Assembly (NCBI GenBank): GCA_022712075.1
Contig: JALAHE010000250.1
Span: 1-10,151, forward strand
Source of the DNA: Galactobacter sp.
GTDB taxonomy: Bacteria; Actinomycetota; Actinomycetes; Actinomycetales; Micrococcaceae
Direction: 5' to 3'
DNA: 10,151 nt
The notes below the pieces were generated by a model. That model searched no databases, was not told where the DNA came from, and worked only from the letters and a program-made list of their open reading frames with translations. Below are positions 1 through 7,697 of this stretch, piece after piece (the first letter of the stretch is position 1; every line of letters begins with the position of its first letter). The position numbers and the translations under genes are program-made.

Positions 1-2
1 GC

Positions 3-2357
3 TTCGAGGTGGGGGACGCCGGCGTCGACGCCGTCCGCGAGCTGGCCCGCGTCCTGGAGGCCGGTGACACCCACGGCGCCACGCTGGAGGCGGAGGACCT
101 GCTGGCCCGCGCCAACGCCCTGGCCTGGGCGACTCCGCAGGCGGCGGAGGACGTGCTCCTCGAGGGACGCGAGTGGTGGTTCGGCGGCCTGGACCCCGAG
201 CTGTGGTCCGGGGCACCGCATGCGGCCCGCATCCGCGCCGAGGCGCTCGCTCGCTGGGGGGAGGACTGGGAGGACTGGGGCCTGGCCCGCGAGGAGAACG
301 ACGGCTGGACGGGGCTCATCGAGCACCGACAGGACTCCCTCTCGCGCTGGCTCGGGTCCGGTCCGGTGTTGCTCTCCACGCCGTCCACCGAGGACCTCGT
401 GGTGGATGTGGACGAGCTGCTGGGGAGGCTCGCTCGCCTCGCGGAGGCCGGGGCCCCGGCGCTCGAGGACGATCTCCTGCTTGCCCTCACCCGCCTGCGG
501 GGCACCGCGGCCGGGCCGCTGGCCCTGAGGCCGGAGCAGGGGGCGGCACTCGCCGCTGGTGCTGTGCGCGTGGTGCGCTGGGACGGGACCTTCTTGAGGC
601 ACGACGCCGCGTGGCTCGTGGGTGCCTACCTCGCCGACCCGCTGCGGGAACCGAAGGCGAGGGGCTTCCGTGTGGACCTCACGACCGGGGTGGAGGGTTT
701 CTCGACCCGGGTGCTGCGCGGCGGCTCCGGCGGGGTCGAGGGGCCGGCCGTGTTCCCCGAATGGGGAGACGGGGTGCTCTCGTCCGAGCCGATGCTGGTC
801 CCGGAGGAGTGGCTTCAGCTGACGGTGCGCGCGAGCGTGCTGCCGGAGGGGCTCGCCACCGCGCTCTTGGCGGCGCTGGCCGCGGCGCCGGCCGACCCGG
901 TGCTCGTCCGGGCCGCCTCGCAGGCGTGGGAGCGTGGCGTGCTGCGGTCATCGGCCGTGCGGCCGTCCGTGCTCAAGGGGGCCTTCAGCTTCGGGGCGGC
1001 AGGGGCACGCGCCGTGCTGGCCGGCGCGGGGGCGGCGGCCTCGGTCCTCGCGGAGGCCGGCGCCGCGTCGGTGGCGTGGGCGCTCCTCAACCGGGTCCTG
1101 GAGCAGTGGGCGCAGGCCACGCGCCCGCCCAAGGCGTTACTCGGCGTGATCGAGGCGCTCGGCGAGCTGGCGCCCGAAGCGCTCTGGGCCGTAGCGAACG
1201 GCAAGGCCGGGATCGACGTGCTGCGCCTGCCCGGGCTGCGCGCGCTCGCCGCGCGCCCGGGTTCCTCCGCCGTGGTGGGAGCGGCCCGGCGCGTGGCCGA
1301 GCGGATCCCCGTGGCGGACGATCCGGAGGACCCGATCGTCCGGCTCGGTGCTGAGCCCTCAGCCACGCCGGTCAAGCGGGCCGAGGCGGTCGAGGCCGGT
1401 TCCGCCGCGGCCGCCCCACGCGCCGCCTCCCCGAGCGAGGAGGACTTCGCCGCGGCGTGGGGTCCGGTCGCAGAGGCCCACATCGGAGCGGCCGCCGCTG
1501 GCTCAGCCCCCGCAGCCGATGGCTCCACGGTGTGCTTCGAGGGTGAGGCGGGCGAGACACGCGTCGTCCTGCTGCTCGAACCCACCGAGACAACCGCTGG
1601 AACCCAGGTGGGTCTGAGTTGGGAGGCCAGCGATTGGCGGCTGGGCCGTTGGGATCCCGAGCGCGGGGCGGACGGCGGCAGCTACATCGAGCTAGTGGGA
1701 AGCGAGTGGGGTGGAGAGCCCTTGCCCGGCCGTGAGGCGTGGCTTCGGTACTCGCTGGGCGAGGGATACCAGGTGCGGCTGTGGGAACCGCGCGAGCCTC
1801 TCTGGGATGAGAACGAGGCAAGCGAGGGGCCCGGTTCCCCGTTCGACGACGAGGACTTCGACGCCTACTGGGAGCGCCAACAGAACCAACCGCCCGAACG
1901 TTTCGCCCTGCCCGCGGGCCTGGCCGCGCTGCTCCTCACTCTGGCCTGCGCCGATGGATCGGCGGGCCGCGACGCCCGCGCCGAGCTTGTCACCGGCGCC
2001 GAGGAGGGCACGCTCACGGCCCAGACCGTGGACGCCCACCTGCCAGCCATCCTGCGCGGCGCCCACCGTCAGGCACCCGCCCGCTTGGCGCGCGCCGTCG
2101 AGCATCCAGGCGCGCTCGGCGCGCTCTGGCCCCTCGTCACCCGCTCCGTGGAGCTCGCGGCCGCGCTCGAGGGCGCCCCTCCGCGCTGGCTCGGCGCCGT
2201 CCTCCAGGTGGCGCTCGCCAAGTCGCCCGTGCTCAAGGCGGCCGCCCTGCGCGGGCTCATGCCGCGCGACTGGCCCGGCCTGGAGACCCTGGCCGCGCGG
2301 CCAGGAAACGCGGCGGCGCTCAAGAAGGCCCGCGAACTCAAGGAGGCGCTCGCGTGA
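3..2357 (+). CDS. Large helical-repeat protein, DUF6493/DUF7824/DUF7825-like, first of two tandem paralogues (5' end outside window)
   Basis: The frame is open from the first complete codon, so the gene probably begins left of the window; the GTG at 9 has no convincing ribosome binding site before it. About 783 codons are visible, rich in Ala, Leu, Trp and acidic residues, as in alpha-helical repeat proteins. No signal peptide or membrane segment is seen. Around residue 118 (counted from GTG 9) a segment beginning PVLLSTPSTEDL, then a D-D-LLLALTRL stretch, matches the LLATP-type motif I recall from actinobacterial DUF6493/DUF7825 proteins. A low-complexity Ala/Pro/Glu linker at about 435-510 is followed by a Trp-rich part (about 520-630) and a final helical block with EGAPPRWL and KEALA. 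The next gene is a clear paralogue. By alignment about 390-400 N-terminal residues are missing. The family assignment is from memory and the biochemical role is unknown; a scaffold role is inference. Confidence 0.8.
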   Translation, partial: FEVGDAGVDAVRELARVLEAGDTHGATLEAEDLLARANALAWATPQAAEDVLLEGREWWFGGLDPELWSGAPHAARIRAEALARWGEDWEDWGLAREENDGWTGLIEHRQDSLSRWLGSGPVLLSTPSTEDLVVDVDELLGRLARLAEAGAPALEDDLLLALTRLRGTAAGPLALRPEQGAALAAGAVRVVRWDGTFLRHDAAWLVGAYLADPLREPKARGFRVDLTTGVEGFSTRVLRGGSGGVEGPAVFPEWGDGVLSSEPMLVPEEWLQLTVRASVLPEGLATALLAALAAAPADPVLVRAASQAWERGVLRSSAVRPSVLKGAFSFGAAGARAVLAGAGAAASVLAEAGAASVAWALLNRVLEQWAQATRPPKALLGVIEALGELAPEALWAVANGKAGIDVLRLPGLRALAARPGSSAVVGAARRVAERIPVADDPEDPIVRLGAEPSATPVKRAEAVEAGSAAAAPRAASPSEEDFAAAWGPVAEAHIGAAAAGSAPAADGSTVCFEGEAGETRVVLLLEPTETTAGTQVGLSWEASDWRLGRWDPERGADGGSYIELVGSEWGGEPLPGREAWLRYSLGEGYQVRLWEPREPLWDENEASEGPGSPFDDEDFDAYWERQQNQPPERFALPAGLAALLLTLACADGSAGRDARAELVTGAEEGTLTAQTVDAHLPAILRGAHRQAPARLARAVEHPGALGALWPLVTRSVELAAALEGAPPRWLGAVLQVALAKSPVLKAAALRGLMPRDWPGLETLAARPGNAAALKKARELKEALA
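2340..2346 (+). promoter_or_regulatory. Shine-Dalgarno site inside the first paralogue that sets the start of the second
   Basis: AAGGAGG lies seven bases before a GTG at 2354, inside the last codons (Lys-Glu-Ala) of the upstream gene. Start and stop overlap as GTGA (2354-2357), which predicts translational coupling of the two large genes. Confidence 0.75.
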
Positions 2358-5300
2358 GCGGCAAGGAGCCCACCCAGTCGCAGCGGATCGCCGCCGCGTA
2401 CGACGTGCTCGAGGAGCTCGGCTGGCGCCGCGCCACCGTGCGGGAGGCCCGCGGCCTCCCGCTCGGCACCCCCGAACAGCGCCGCACCGTGCGCGCCGCC
2501 CTCGACAAGGGGGATTGGGAGGCCTGGCAGGAGCACGGCCTGCGCCACCTCAAGAACGCCCCGGAAGGGCGCACCCTCCCGGCGCTCTACGCCGCGCGCG
2601 CCGGGGCGAGCGTCAAACGGGTCGTCGAACTCGTGGAGATCCTGGACGGCGATCCCGAGGTGTGGGATGCGTGCGCCGACGTGCTCGCCGCGCGCCGCCC
2701 CGAGGCCGAGCTCGAGTACCTCGGCCGCTTCTGGGGCGAGTTCATGCGCTCCTCCACCAACGGCGAGAGCAACATGGCGGGGCCCATCCTGCGCCGCGTG
2801 GCGGCCCGCAACCTGCCGCTCCCCGAGAGCGTTGAATACACCAAGGACTTCTGGGCGCACGCCGCCTCGCACCTCGGCGCCACCGACGAGATCCAGTACT
2901 GGGAAATCGCCCACCAGCCGGTGGGCGAGGAGGTGGTGCGGCCGCGCTTCGGAGAGCACCTCGCGCTCACAGCCCGGCTCGGCGCGCCCGTGACGGGCCC
3001 GGCCGGGCCGGCGCTGGCCGCCGCCGCGCGGCTCGGCTGGGCCTCGCAGGCAGAGCTGCTCGACGCCGCCCTGGTGGGCCTGGACGCGGCGCAGCGCCCT
3101 GGCGACCGCAAGGTCTGGGCACAGCTGCTCGCCGGCGCGGCCGACGGCGAGGCGCTCGCCGGGCGGCTCGACGAGCTCGTCCCGCTGCTCTCCCTCGGCG
3201 AGGCCCCGCTGGCCGAGGCGGCCGGCCTGCCGCTAGTGGAGGCGCTCGACGACGCGCGGCTGGGTGAGCTCGCGCTCGCCCTCTCCGGCGTGGGGCCGGC
3301 CAAGACGCGGCAGGCGATCCTCAAGGCCCTGAGGTCCCGGCCCGTCCCGGGCGCCGCCGTGGCGGCCGAGGTGCTCGAATCCCTCGCGCCGTGGGCCCAG
3401 AAGCCCGGGCCCGTGGCCAAGGCCCTCGAGTCCCTGCGTTCGGCCTGGGGCGTCGACGAGGCGCCGGCGCCCGCGGGGGAGGAGCTCTTTGTCCCGTGGC
3501 CCGCCACCCCGCCCGTGTGGGAGGTCCCGCGCGTGGACTTCGGGGAGGCAAGCGAGGCCGCGCTCGCGGCGGCCGCGGCCGTGCTCGTGGACCGCGACGA
3601 GCGCGTGGTCGACCTGGCCGTCGAGCGGTTCCTCGTGCTGGCCAACCAGCTGGCCGCCGCCGACCCCGAGGCGGTGAAGCGCGTCGTCAAGACGACGGGA
3701 TCGACGTTCGAGCACCGGCCGGGGCTGGACGACGTCGCGCGGTGGGCCGTCCACGGGCGCACCGTAACGGATCACGGCTCCGACGACCTGGCCTCCCGGC
3801 GCACCAACCACGTGGCTGGCCGCGCCGGCTCGCTCCCGGCCATCCTGTCGGCACCGAGCTGGGAGGACCTGCGCGTGGACGCCGCCGAGCTGGTGGACCG
3901 GCTGGGGGCGTACGCCGCGGCTGGGCTGCCGGTGGTCGACACCGACCTGTTGCTGGCGCTTCTGCGCCTGGAGCCAACGAGCGCCAGCGCAGAGGCCAGG
4001 ACGCGCCTGGAAGAACTCGATGTCCCCGTGATCGCGTTCAACGGGCCGTTGCGGCACGGCGTCGAGGCCGGTTCGGTCATCCTTGAGTACCTCGAGCACC
4101 CGCTGGCGGAGCCAGTGATCACCCCTGCCCCGGACTTTGCCCGGTGGGCCCGGAGCACGGTGGAGACCCCCAGTGTCCTGCGTTTCACCCTTGTGCGCCC
4201 GTCGCCGAACGCCTGGGCGAAGGAGACGTTCTCCACCGTTCCATCCTGGGGAGACGCGATCGGCCGGGCGTTGGGAGGCGGCTGGTACGAGCCGGCCGAG
4301 GACACCCCCACGGCGGCCTGGCTCCAGCTGTCCCGCCGCGCCGCGCTGCTCACGCCGGGGCTCGCCGTGAACCTGCTCGCCGGGCTGCGGCGCAAGGACC
4401 CGGCGGAGCGGTCCGCGCAGTTCGCCGCCGCCCGCCTGGCCTGGGAGCGCGGGCTCCTGCGCCCGGGCGTCGCCGACCTCGCCTTCATCGACTGGGAGGG
4501 CACGCCCACGCAGCTCGCGGCGCTCGCCGAGGCCTGGCTCGAGGCAGCCGAGGACGGGCTTCTGCCAGCGGTGTGGCCGCTCCTTGACGGACTCTGCGCG
4601 TGGGCCGCGCCCCAGCGGCGGATGCCGGCCGGGGTCTCCGAGGTGAGCGCCGCGATGGCGAGGCTCGCGCCCTCGGTGCTGGCCGCCGTCGGGCGCTCCG
4701 AGGCGCCTGCCGAGGCGCTCAGCGTGCCTGGCCTGCGGGCGCTCGCCGCCCGCGGCGGCACGTCCCAGGCCGTGCTGAACGCGCGCGCAGCGCTTGAGGG
4801 CTTCCCCGAGGCCGCCGCGCTGGAGACACCCGTCGTGGCCGCCCCGGCCCGCCTCACGGAGGCGGAATTCGAGGCGGCCTGGAGGCGTCCCAAGAAGGGC
4901 CTTCCCGACCCGGAGGTCATCCCGGACGGCGCCACGCTCGTGGCACGCGCCCTGCCGCGCCCGGCCTCGGGCGCAGGCCTCGTCTTCGACCTTGGCGTCC
5001 CCGGCGAGCCGGCCACCCTGCGCATAGACAAGTGGACCTGGACCTACGACCTCTACACGAGCCGCACGTGCCACGCCGTGCGCCTCGGCGCCGACGGGCA
5101 GCTCCCGCCCGGTGCCCGGCCGGGCACCAACGACTGCTGGCTCGCGTGGGAGGAGGGCAAGGGGCTGACAGTCAATCCGTTCCCGAACCGGCGCGACTTC
5201 CCGGACCTCTCGAGCACGCTCGCCGCGATCGCCGTGGGGATCCTGGCGCAGCACGGCGACGGCGGGCTCGCCGGTCGGCACAGCCTCGAGATCCTGCTGA

Positions 5301-5659
5301 AGGAGGGGCACCTCGGCCCGGCCCGCGTGGCCGATGCGGCGCGTGCCCTCCTTCCCTTCGCGGACGCCGTGAGCCCGGCCCGGCTCGCGGGCGCCGCGCG
5401 CAAGCTGCCCCTGTGGCTGCCGGCGCTCTGGCCGCTCCTGACGGAGCCCGTGGCGTTCGCAGCGGGCCTCGAGGGGGCACCGCCGCGCTGGTTGGCCCCG
5501 GTGCTCGACGTCGCGCTGGAGTTCGCGCCGGCGCTCAGGGAGGCGGGCGTCAGGGGCCTGATCCCGCGACAGTGGGAGGGTCTCGCCGCGCTGGCGGCGC
5601 GCCCGGGCAAGGCGGCGGCCCTCGCCAAGGCGCGCCTCTTGACGGAGGCGCTGGCCTGA
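2354..5659 (+). CDS. Complete large helical-repeat protein, DUF6493/DUF7824/DUF7825-like, second tandem paralogue
   Basis: The protein has 1101 residues from the GTG that overlaps the previous stop. Residues 1-410 are a helical region with segments such as DPEVWDACADVLAARRPE (about 99-116), which reads like HEAT/ARM-type repeats. Around 492 a segment SLPAILSAPSWEDL followed by DTDLLLALLRLEP matches the LLATP...D-ALLRL motif shared with the upstream paralogue. From about 832 come an acidic-aromatic start (RLTEAEFEAAW), a Trp/Tyr-rich probable beta part (KWTWTYDLYTSRTC), and a final helical block with EGAPPRWL, GLIPRQWEGL and a TEALA end. I see no Walker motifs, nuclease signature, zinc-binding cluster, signal peptide or membrane segment. 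I recall such proteins next to SWIM zinc-finger and MoxR/VWA genes, but neither partner is in the window. Function is unknown; a large cytoplasmic scaffold or adaptor is inference. The family name is tentative; the coding call is firm. Confidence 0.9.
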   Translation: MSGKEPTQSQRIAAAYDVLEELGWRRATVREARGLPLGTPEQRRTVRAALDKGDWEAWQEHGLRHLKNAPEGRTLPALYAARAGASVKRVVELVEILDGDPEVWDACADVLAARRPEAELEYLGRFWGEFMRSSTNGESNMAGPILRRVAARNLPLPESVEYTKDFWAHAASHLGATDEIQYWEIAHQPVGEEVVRPRFGEHLALTARLGAPVTGPAGPALAAAARLGWASQAELLDAALVGLDAAQRPGDRKVWAQLLAGAADGEALAGRLDELVPLLSLGEAPLAEAAGLPLVEALDDARLGELALALSGVGPAKTRQAILKALRSRPVPGAAVAAEVLESLAPWAQKPGPVAKALESLRSAWGVDEAPAPAGEELFVPWPATPPVWEVPRVDFGEASEAALAAAAAVLVDRDERVVDLAVERFLVLANQLAAADPEAVKRVVKTTGSTFEHRPGLDDVARWAVHGRTVTDHGSDDLASRRTNHVAGRAGSLPAILSAPSWEDLRVDAAELVDRLGAYAAAGLPVVDTDLLLALLRLEPTSASAEARTRLEELDVPVIAFNGPLRHGVEAGSVILEYLEHPLAEPVITPAPDFARWARSTVETPSVLRFTLVRPSPNAWAKETFSTVPSWGDAIGRALGGGWYEPAEDTPTAAWLQLSRRAALLTPGLAVNLLAGLRRKDPAERSAQFAAARLAWERGLLRPGVADLAFIDWEGTPTQLAALAEAWLEAAEDGLLPAVWPLLDGLCAWAAPQRRMPAGVSEVSAAMARLAPSVLAAVGRSEAPAEALSVPGLRALAARGGTSQAVLNARAALEGFPEAAALETPVVAAPARLTEAEFEAAWRRPKKGLPDPEVIPDGATLVARALPRPASGAGLVFDLGVPGEPATLRIDKWTWTYDLYTSRTCHAVRLGADGQLPPGARPGTNDCWLAWEEGKGLTVNPFPNRRDFPDLSSTLAAIAVGILAQHGDGGLAGRHSLEILLKEGHLGPARVADAARALLPFADAVSPARLAGAARKLPLWLPALWPLLTEPVAFAAGLEGAPPRWLAPVLDVALEFAPALREAGVRGLIPRQWEGLAALAARPGKAAALAKARLLTEALA

Positions 5660-5698
5660 GCGGGGCGCGCGTTGGCACTGGTGACTCGCCGCCTTGAG

Positions 5699-5719
5699 TC
5701 GTACCATGAAGTGGTACCA
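5699..5719 (+). promoter_or_regulatory. Paired-palindrome operator of the YefM-YoeB module
   Basis: Two 8-bp boxes, TCGTACCA (5699-5706) and the perfect palindrome TGGTACCA (5712-5719), sit 13 bp centre to centre. Read another way, GTACCA and TGGTAC form a 6-bp inverted repeat around TGAAG. YefM-YoeB of E. coli represses its own operon through two neighbouring palindromes with TGTACA cores about one helical turn apart, so the geometry fits. TACCAT (5702-5707), a TAnnnT-type -10, lies within the site, so bound complex would block the promoter. The -35 is poor (TGGTGA at 5679-5684). Confidence 0.65.
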
Positions 5720-5720
5720 G

Positions 5721-5727
5721 AAGGAGG
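5721..5727 (+). promoter_or_regulatory. Shine-Dalgarno site that decides the antitoxin start
   Basis: AAGGAGG lies five bases before the GTG at 5733. In-frame candidates further upstream (TTG 5694, ATG 5706) have no such site and fall within or before the operator, so 5733 is the better start. Confidence 0.75.
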
Positions 5728-5732
5728 CGGTC

Positions 5733-5978
5733 GTGGCAGTATCGGCCAGTGAGGCACGTAAACAGCTTTACCCGCTCATCGAGCAGGTCAACAACGATCG
5801 CGTCGCCGTGGAGATCACGTCGCGCAAGGGAAACGCGGTCCTGATCTCTGCGGACGAGTTTGCTTCTTTGCAGGAAACGGCCCATCTGCTCCGCGCGCCG
5901 GCGAACGCGAGGCGTCTTCTGGAGAGCCTGGAGCAAGCGCGGTCCGGCGCGCGAAGCGAGCGCGAGCTCGTCGAATGA
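5733..5978 (+). CDS. yefM: YefM-family antitoxin (Phd/YefM superfamily)
   Basis: This 81-residue protein neutralises the YoeB toxin and binds the operator with its N-terminal domain. The N-terminus MAVSASEARKQLYPLIEQV, followed by RVAVEITSRKGNAVLISADEF and LQETAHLLRAPANARRLLE, is the hallmark YefM pattern: an N-terminal dimerisation and DNA-binding domain to about residue 60, then a charged C-terminal tail that wraps the toxin. The GTG start at 5733 is chosen for its Shine-Dalgarno site and because it puts the conserved SASEAR motif at the extreme N-terminus, as in homologues. The stop overlaps the toxin start as ATGA, the usual arrangement for coupled antitoxin-first expression. Base composition looks lower in GC than the flanking genes, consistent with acquisition by transfer, though I have not computed it. 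Confidence 0.93.
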   Translation: MAVSASEARKQLYPLIEQVNNDRVAVEITSRKGNAVLISADEFASLQETAHLLRAPANARRLLESLEQARSGARSERELVE

Positions 5979-6232
5979 GGCTGGTCTTCACTGATCACGG
6001 GTGGGACGACTATCAACACTGGGTGAACACTGACCGCCAGACGTTGAAGCGGCTCAACCGCCTCCTCCAGGAAACCCTGCGCGAGCCCTTCGGTGGGATC
6101 GGCAAGCCGGAGCAGCTCAGGCACGCCCTGGCGGGGGCGTGGTCGCGCCGGATCACCGACGAGCATCGGCTCGTGTACCTCGTTGACGGCGATGATCTCG
6201 TGGTCCTGCAGGCCCGTTTCCACTACACCTGA
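5975..6232 (+). CDS. yoeB: YoeB-family mRNA interferase toxin
   Basis: This 85-residue RelE/YoeB-fold toxin should cut mRNA in the ribosomal A site when free of YefM. Length and sequence follow E. coli YoeB closely: WDDY near residue 10, PFGGIGKPEQL at 38-48, the block WSRRITDEHRLVY at 56-68, and the C-terminal FHYT. The residues known to be catalytic in E. coli YoeB (Glu46, Arg65, His83 and the terminal Tyr84) are present at the same numbers, so the toxin should be active. The ATG overlaps the antitoxin stop and lacks a strong Shine-Dalgarno site, so its translation probably depends on coupling to yefM. Its typical role is growth arrest under stress or stabilising a genomic segment; which applies here is unknown. 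Confidence 0.95.
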   Translation: MRLVFTDHGWDDYQHWVNTDRQTLKRLNRLLQETLREPFGGIGKPEQLRHALAGAWSRRITDEHRLVYLVDGDDLVVLQARFHYT

Positions 6233-6250
6233 GGGACTGGAGCGGACGGC

Positions 6251-6272
6251 TAGGCTGAGGTGACGCGCGTCA
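6251..6272 (+). promoter_or_regulatory. Probable promoter -10 (TAGGCT) and 12-bp palindromic operator before the amine oxidase
   Basis: TAGGCT at 6251-6256 fits the actinobacterial TAnnnT -10 box; no good -35 is visible. Five bases downstream is the perfect 12-bp palindrome TGACGCGCGTCA (6261-6272), overlapping the predicted transcription start, where a repressor could act. GGCTAGG (6248-6254) and CCTAGCC (6287-6293) form a further 7-bp inverted repeat around it. The promoter call is moderate and the operator call is inference. Confidence 0.45.
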
Positions 6273-6308
6273 CGCGCGCCGCCCGTCCTAGCCTGCCCCA
6301 GGAGTCCC

Positions 6309-7697
6309 GTGGAAACCGCCGATGTCCTCGTGATCGGAGCCGGCGTCTCCGGCCTCACCGCCGCGCGCCTGCTCACCGCCGCCGGGAGGCGCGTGGTGGT
6401 CCTCGAGGCCCGCGAACGCATCGGCGGGCGCGTCTGGACCGACCGCAGCTCCGGCCACGCGGTGGACCTCGGCGCGTCCTGGATCCACGGCATCAACGAC
6501 TCGCCGGTGTTCGAGGCGTGCACGGCCTTCGGCATGCCGATGGCCGAGTTCACGGTGGGCGGCTACCAGCCGGACAGTCGGCCGATGGTCCACTTCGCGC
6601 CCGACGGGCGCCGCCTGAGCGCCGCGGAGGCCGCCGCGTACGTGGCCGACATTCACGCCGTGGACGCGGCGCTGGCCCGCGAGGTCGCCGCCTCCGCGCC
6701 GGGGGAGTCCTATCGCGACGTCACCGAGCGGGCCCTCGCCGAGGCGTTGGGCGCGGACGCGGGCGAGCGAGCCCAGCGCGTGCGCGAATACCTGGAGCAC
6801 CGCAGCGAGGAGCAGTACGGCGCCTGGATCGAGGAGCTCGCGGCCCACGGCCTGGACGACGACGCCGTGGACGGCGACGAGGTGATTTTCCCCGCGGGCT
6901 ACGACGCCCTGCCGCGCGGGCTCGCCGCGGGCGTGGCCGGGGCACCCGCGCTCGATGTGCGGTTGTCCACCCGGGTCACGGCCGTGCGGCGGGACGCCTC
7001 CGGCGTCCGGGTTCAGGCGCACGGGCCCGACGGCGCCCCGCTCGCCTTCGCCGCGCCCGCCGCCGTGCTCACGGTGCCCGTGGGCGTGCTCGCCTCCGGC
7101 GAGCTGGAACTCGAGCCGCCGCTGCCGCCGGCCCACGCCGCGGCGCTGGCCGGCTTCACGATGAACGCCTTCGAGAAGGTCTTCCTGACCTTCCCTGAGG
7201 CCTTCTGGGATCGCGACGTGTACGCGCTGCGCCAGCAAGGGCCGGAAGGGGTGTGGTGGCACTCCTGGTACGACGTCACCCGGGTGCACGGGGAGCCCAG
7301 CCTGCTCACCTTCGCCGCCGGGCCGGCCGCCCGGGCGATCCGCGGCTGGGACGACGCGGCAGTGGTGGAGTCCGTCATGGAGCAGCTGCGCCGGCTCTAC
7401 GGCGCGGGCATCCCGGAGCCCGTCCGCGCGGACATCACGCAGTGGCAGGACGACCCGTTCTCCCGCGGCTCCTACGCCTTCATGGCGCTCGGCTCGTCCC
7501 CGGAGGATCACGACGCCCTCGCCGAGCCGATCGATGGGGTGCTGCACCTGGCGGGCGAGGCCACGTGGACCGAGGACCCCGCGACCGTCACGGCGGCGCT
7601 GCTCTCGGGGCACCGGGCGGCCCAGAACGTCCTGGGTCACGCGATCCCGATCGAGGCGGCCTGGAGCGCGGCGCCCGGGGCGCCCGCGGCTCCCTAG
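6309..7697 (+). CDS. Flavin-dependent amine oxidase (FAD; monoamine/polyamine oxidase family)
   Basis: The 462-residue protein should oxidatively deaminate an amine using FAD and oxygen, releasing an aldehyde and hydrogen peroxide. The Rossmann motif GAGVSG is at 10-15, Glu33 ends the second strand as the expected ribose ligand, and GGRVWT is at 39-44. GASWIHGI follows near 56, as in spermine/polyamine oxidases. Lys290, in NAFEKVFLTFPEAFW, aligns with the conserved Lys near flavin N5 (Lys305 in MAO-B). The C-terminal FAD motif AGEATWTEDPATVTAALLSG begins near 415. The GTG start at 6309 has AGGAG at 6300-6304, a short 4-base gap. No signal peptide is seen, so it is probably cytoplasmic. I infer a polyamine-like substrate from WIHG; other primary amines are possible. 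It is 76 bases downstream of yoeB with its own probable promoter. Confidence 0.92.
   Translation: METADVLVIGAGVSGLTAARLLTAAGRRVVVLEARERIGGRVWTDRSSGHAVDLGASWIHGINDSPVFEACTAFGMPMAEFTVGGYQPDSRPMVHFAPDGRRLSAAEAAAYVADIHAVDAALAREVAASAPGESYRDVTERALAEALGADAGERAQRVREYLEHRSEEQYGAWIEELAAHGLDDDAVDGDEVIFPAGYDALPRGLAAGVAGAPALDVRLSTRVTAVRRDASGVRVQAHGPDGAPLAFAAPAAVLTVPVGVLASGELELEPPLPPAHAAALAGFTMNAFEKVFLTFPEAFWDRDVYALRQQGPEGVWWHSWYDVTRVHGEPSLLTFAAGPAARAIRGWDDAAVVESVMEQLRRLYGAGIPEPVRADITQWQDDPFSRGSYAFMALGSSPEDHDALAEPIDGVLHLAGEATWTEDPATVTAALLSGHRAAQNVLGHAIPIEAAWSAAPGAPAAP

Noticed and set aside
173..1354. Open frame of 393 codons in another frame of the first paralogue
   Set aside because: Its Arg/Gly/Ala-rich composition is typical of a shadow frame, whereas the protein in the called frame is homologous to the next gene.
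3233..5707. Very long open frame (about 820 codons) on the - strand opposite the second paralogue
   Set aside because: It is Arg/Gly/Pro-rich, matches no family I know, and is the expected shadow of a GC-rich gene. The + strand has start, ribosome binding site and paralogue support.
5694..5732. Upstream TTG or ATG start for the antitoxin
   Set aside because: No ribosome binding site precedes them and they place the operator inside the gene. GTG 5733 has AAGGAGG at good spacing.
6288..7640. 450-codon frame antisense to the amine oxidase
   Set aside because: The + strand frame carries complete FAD motifs at both ends; the antisense frame has none of its own.
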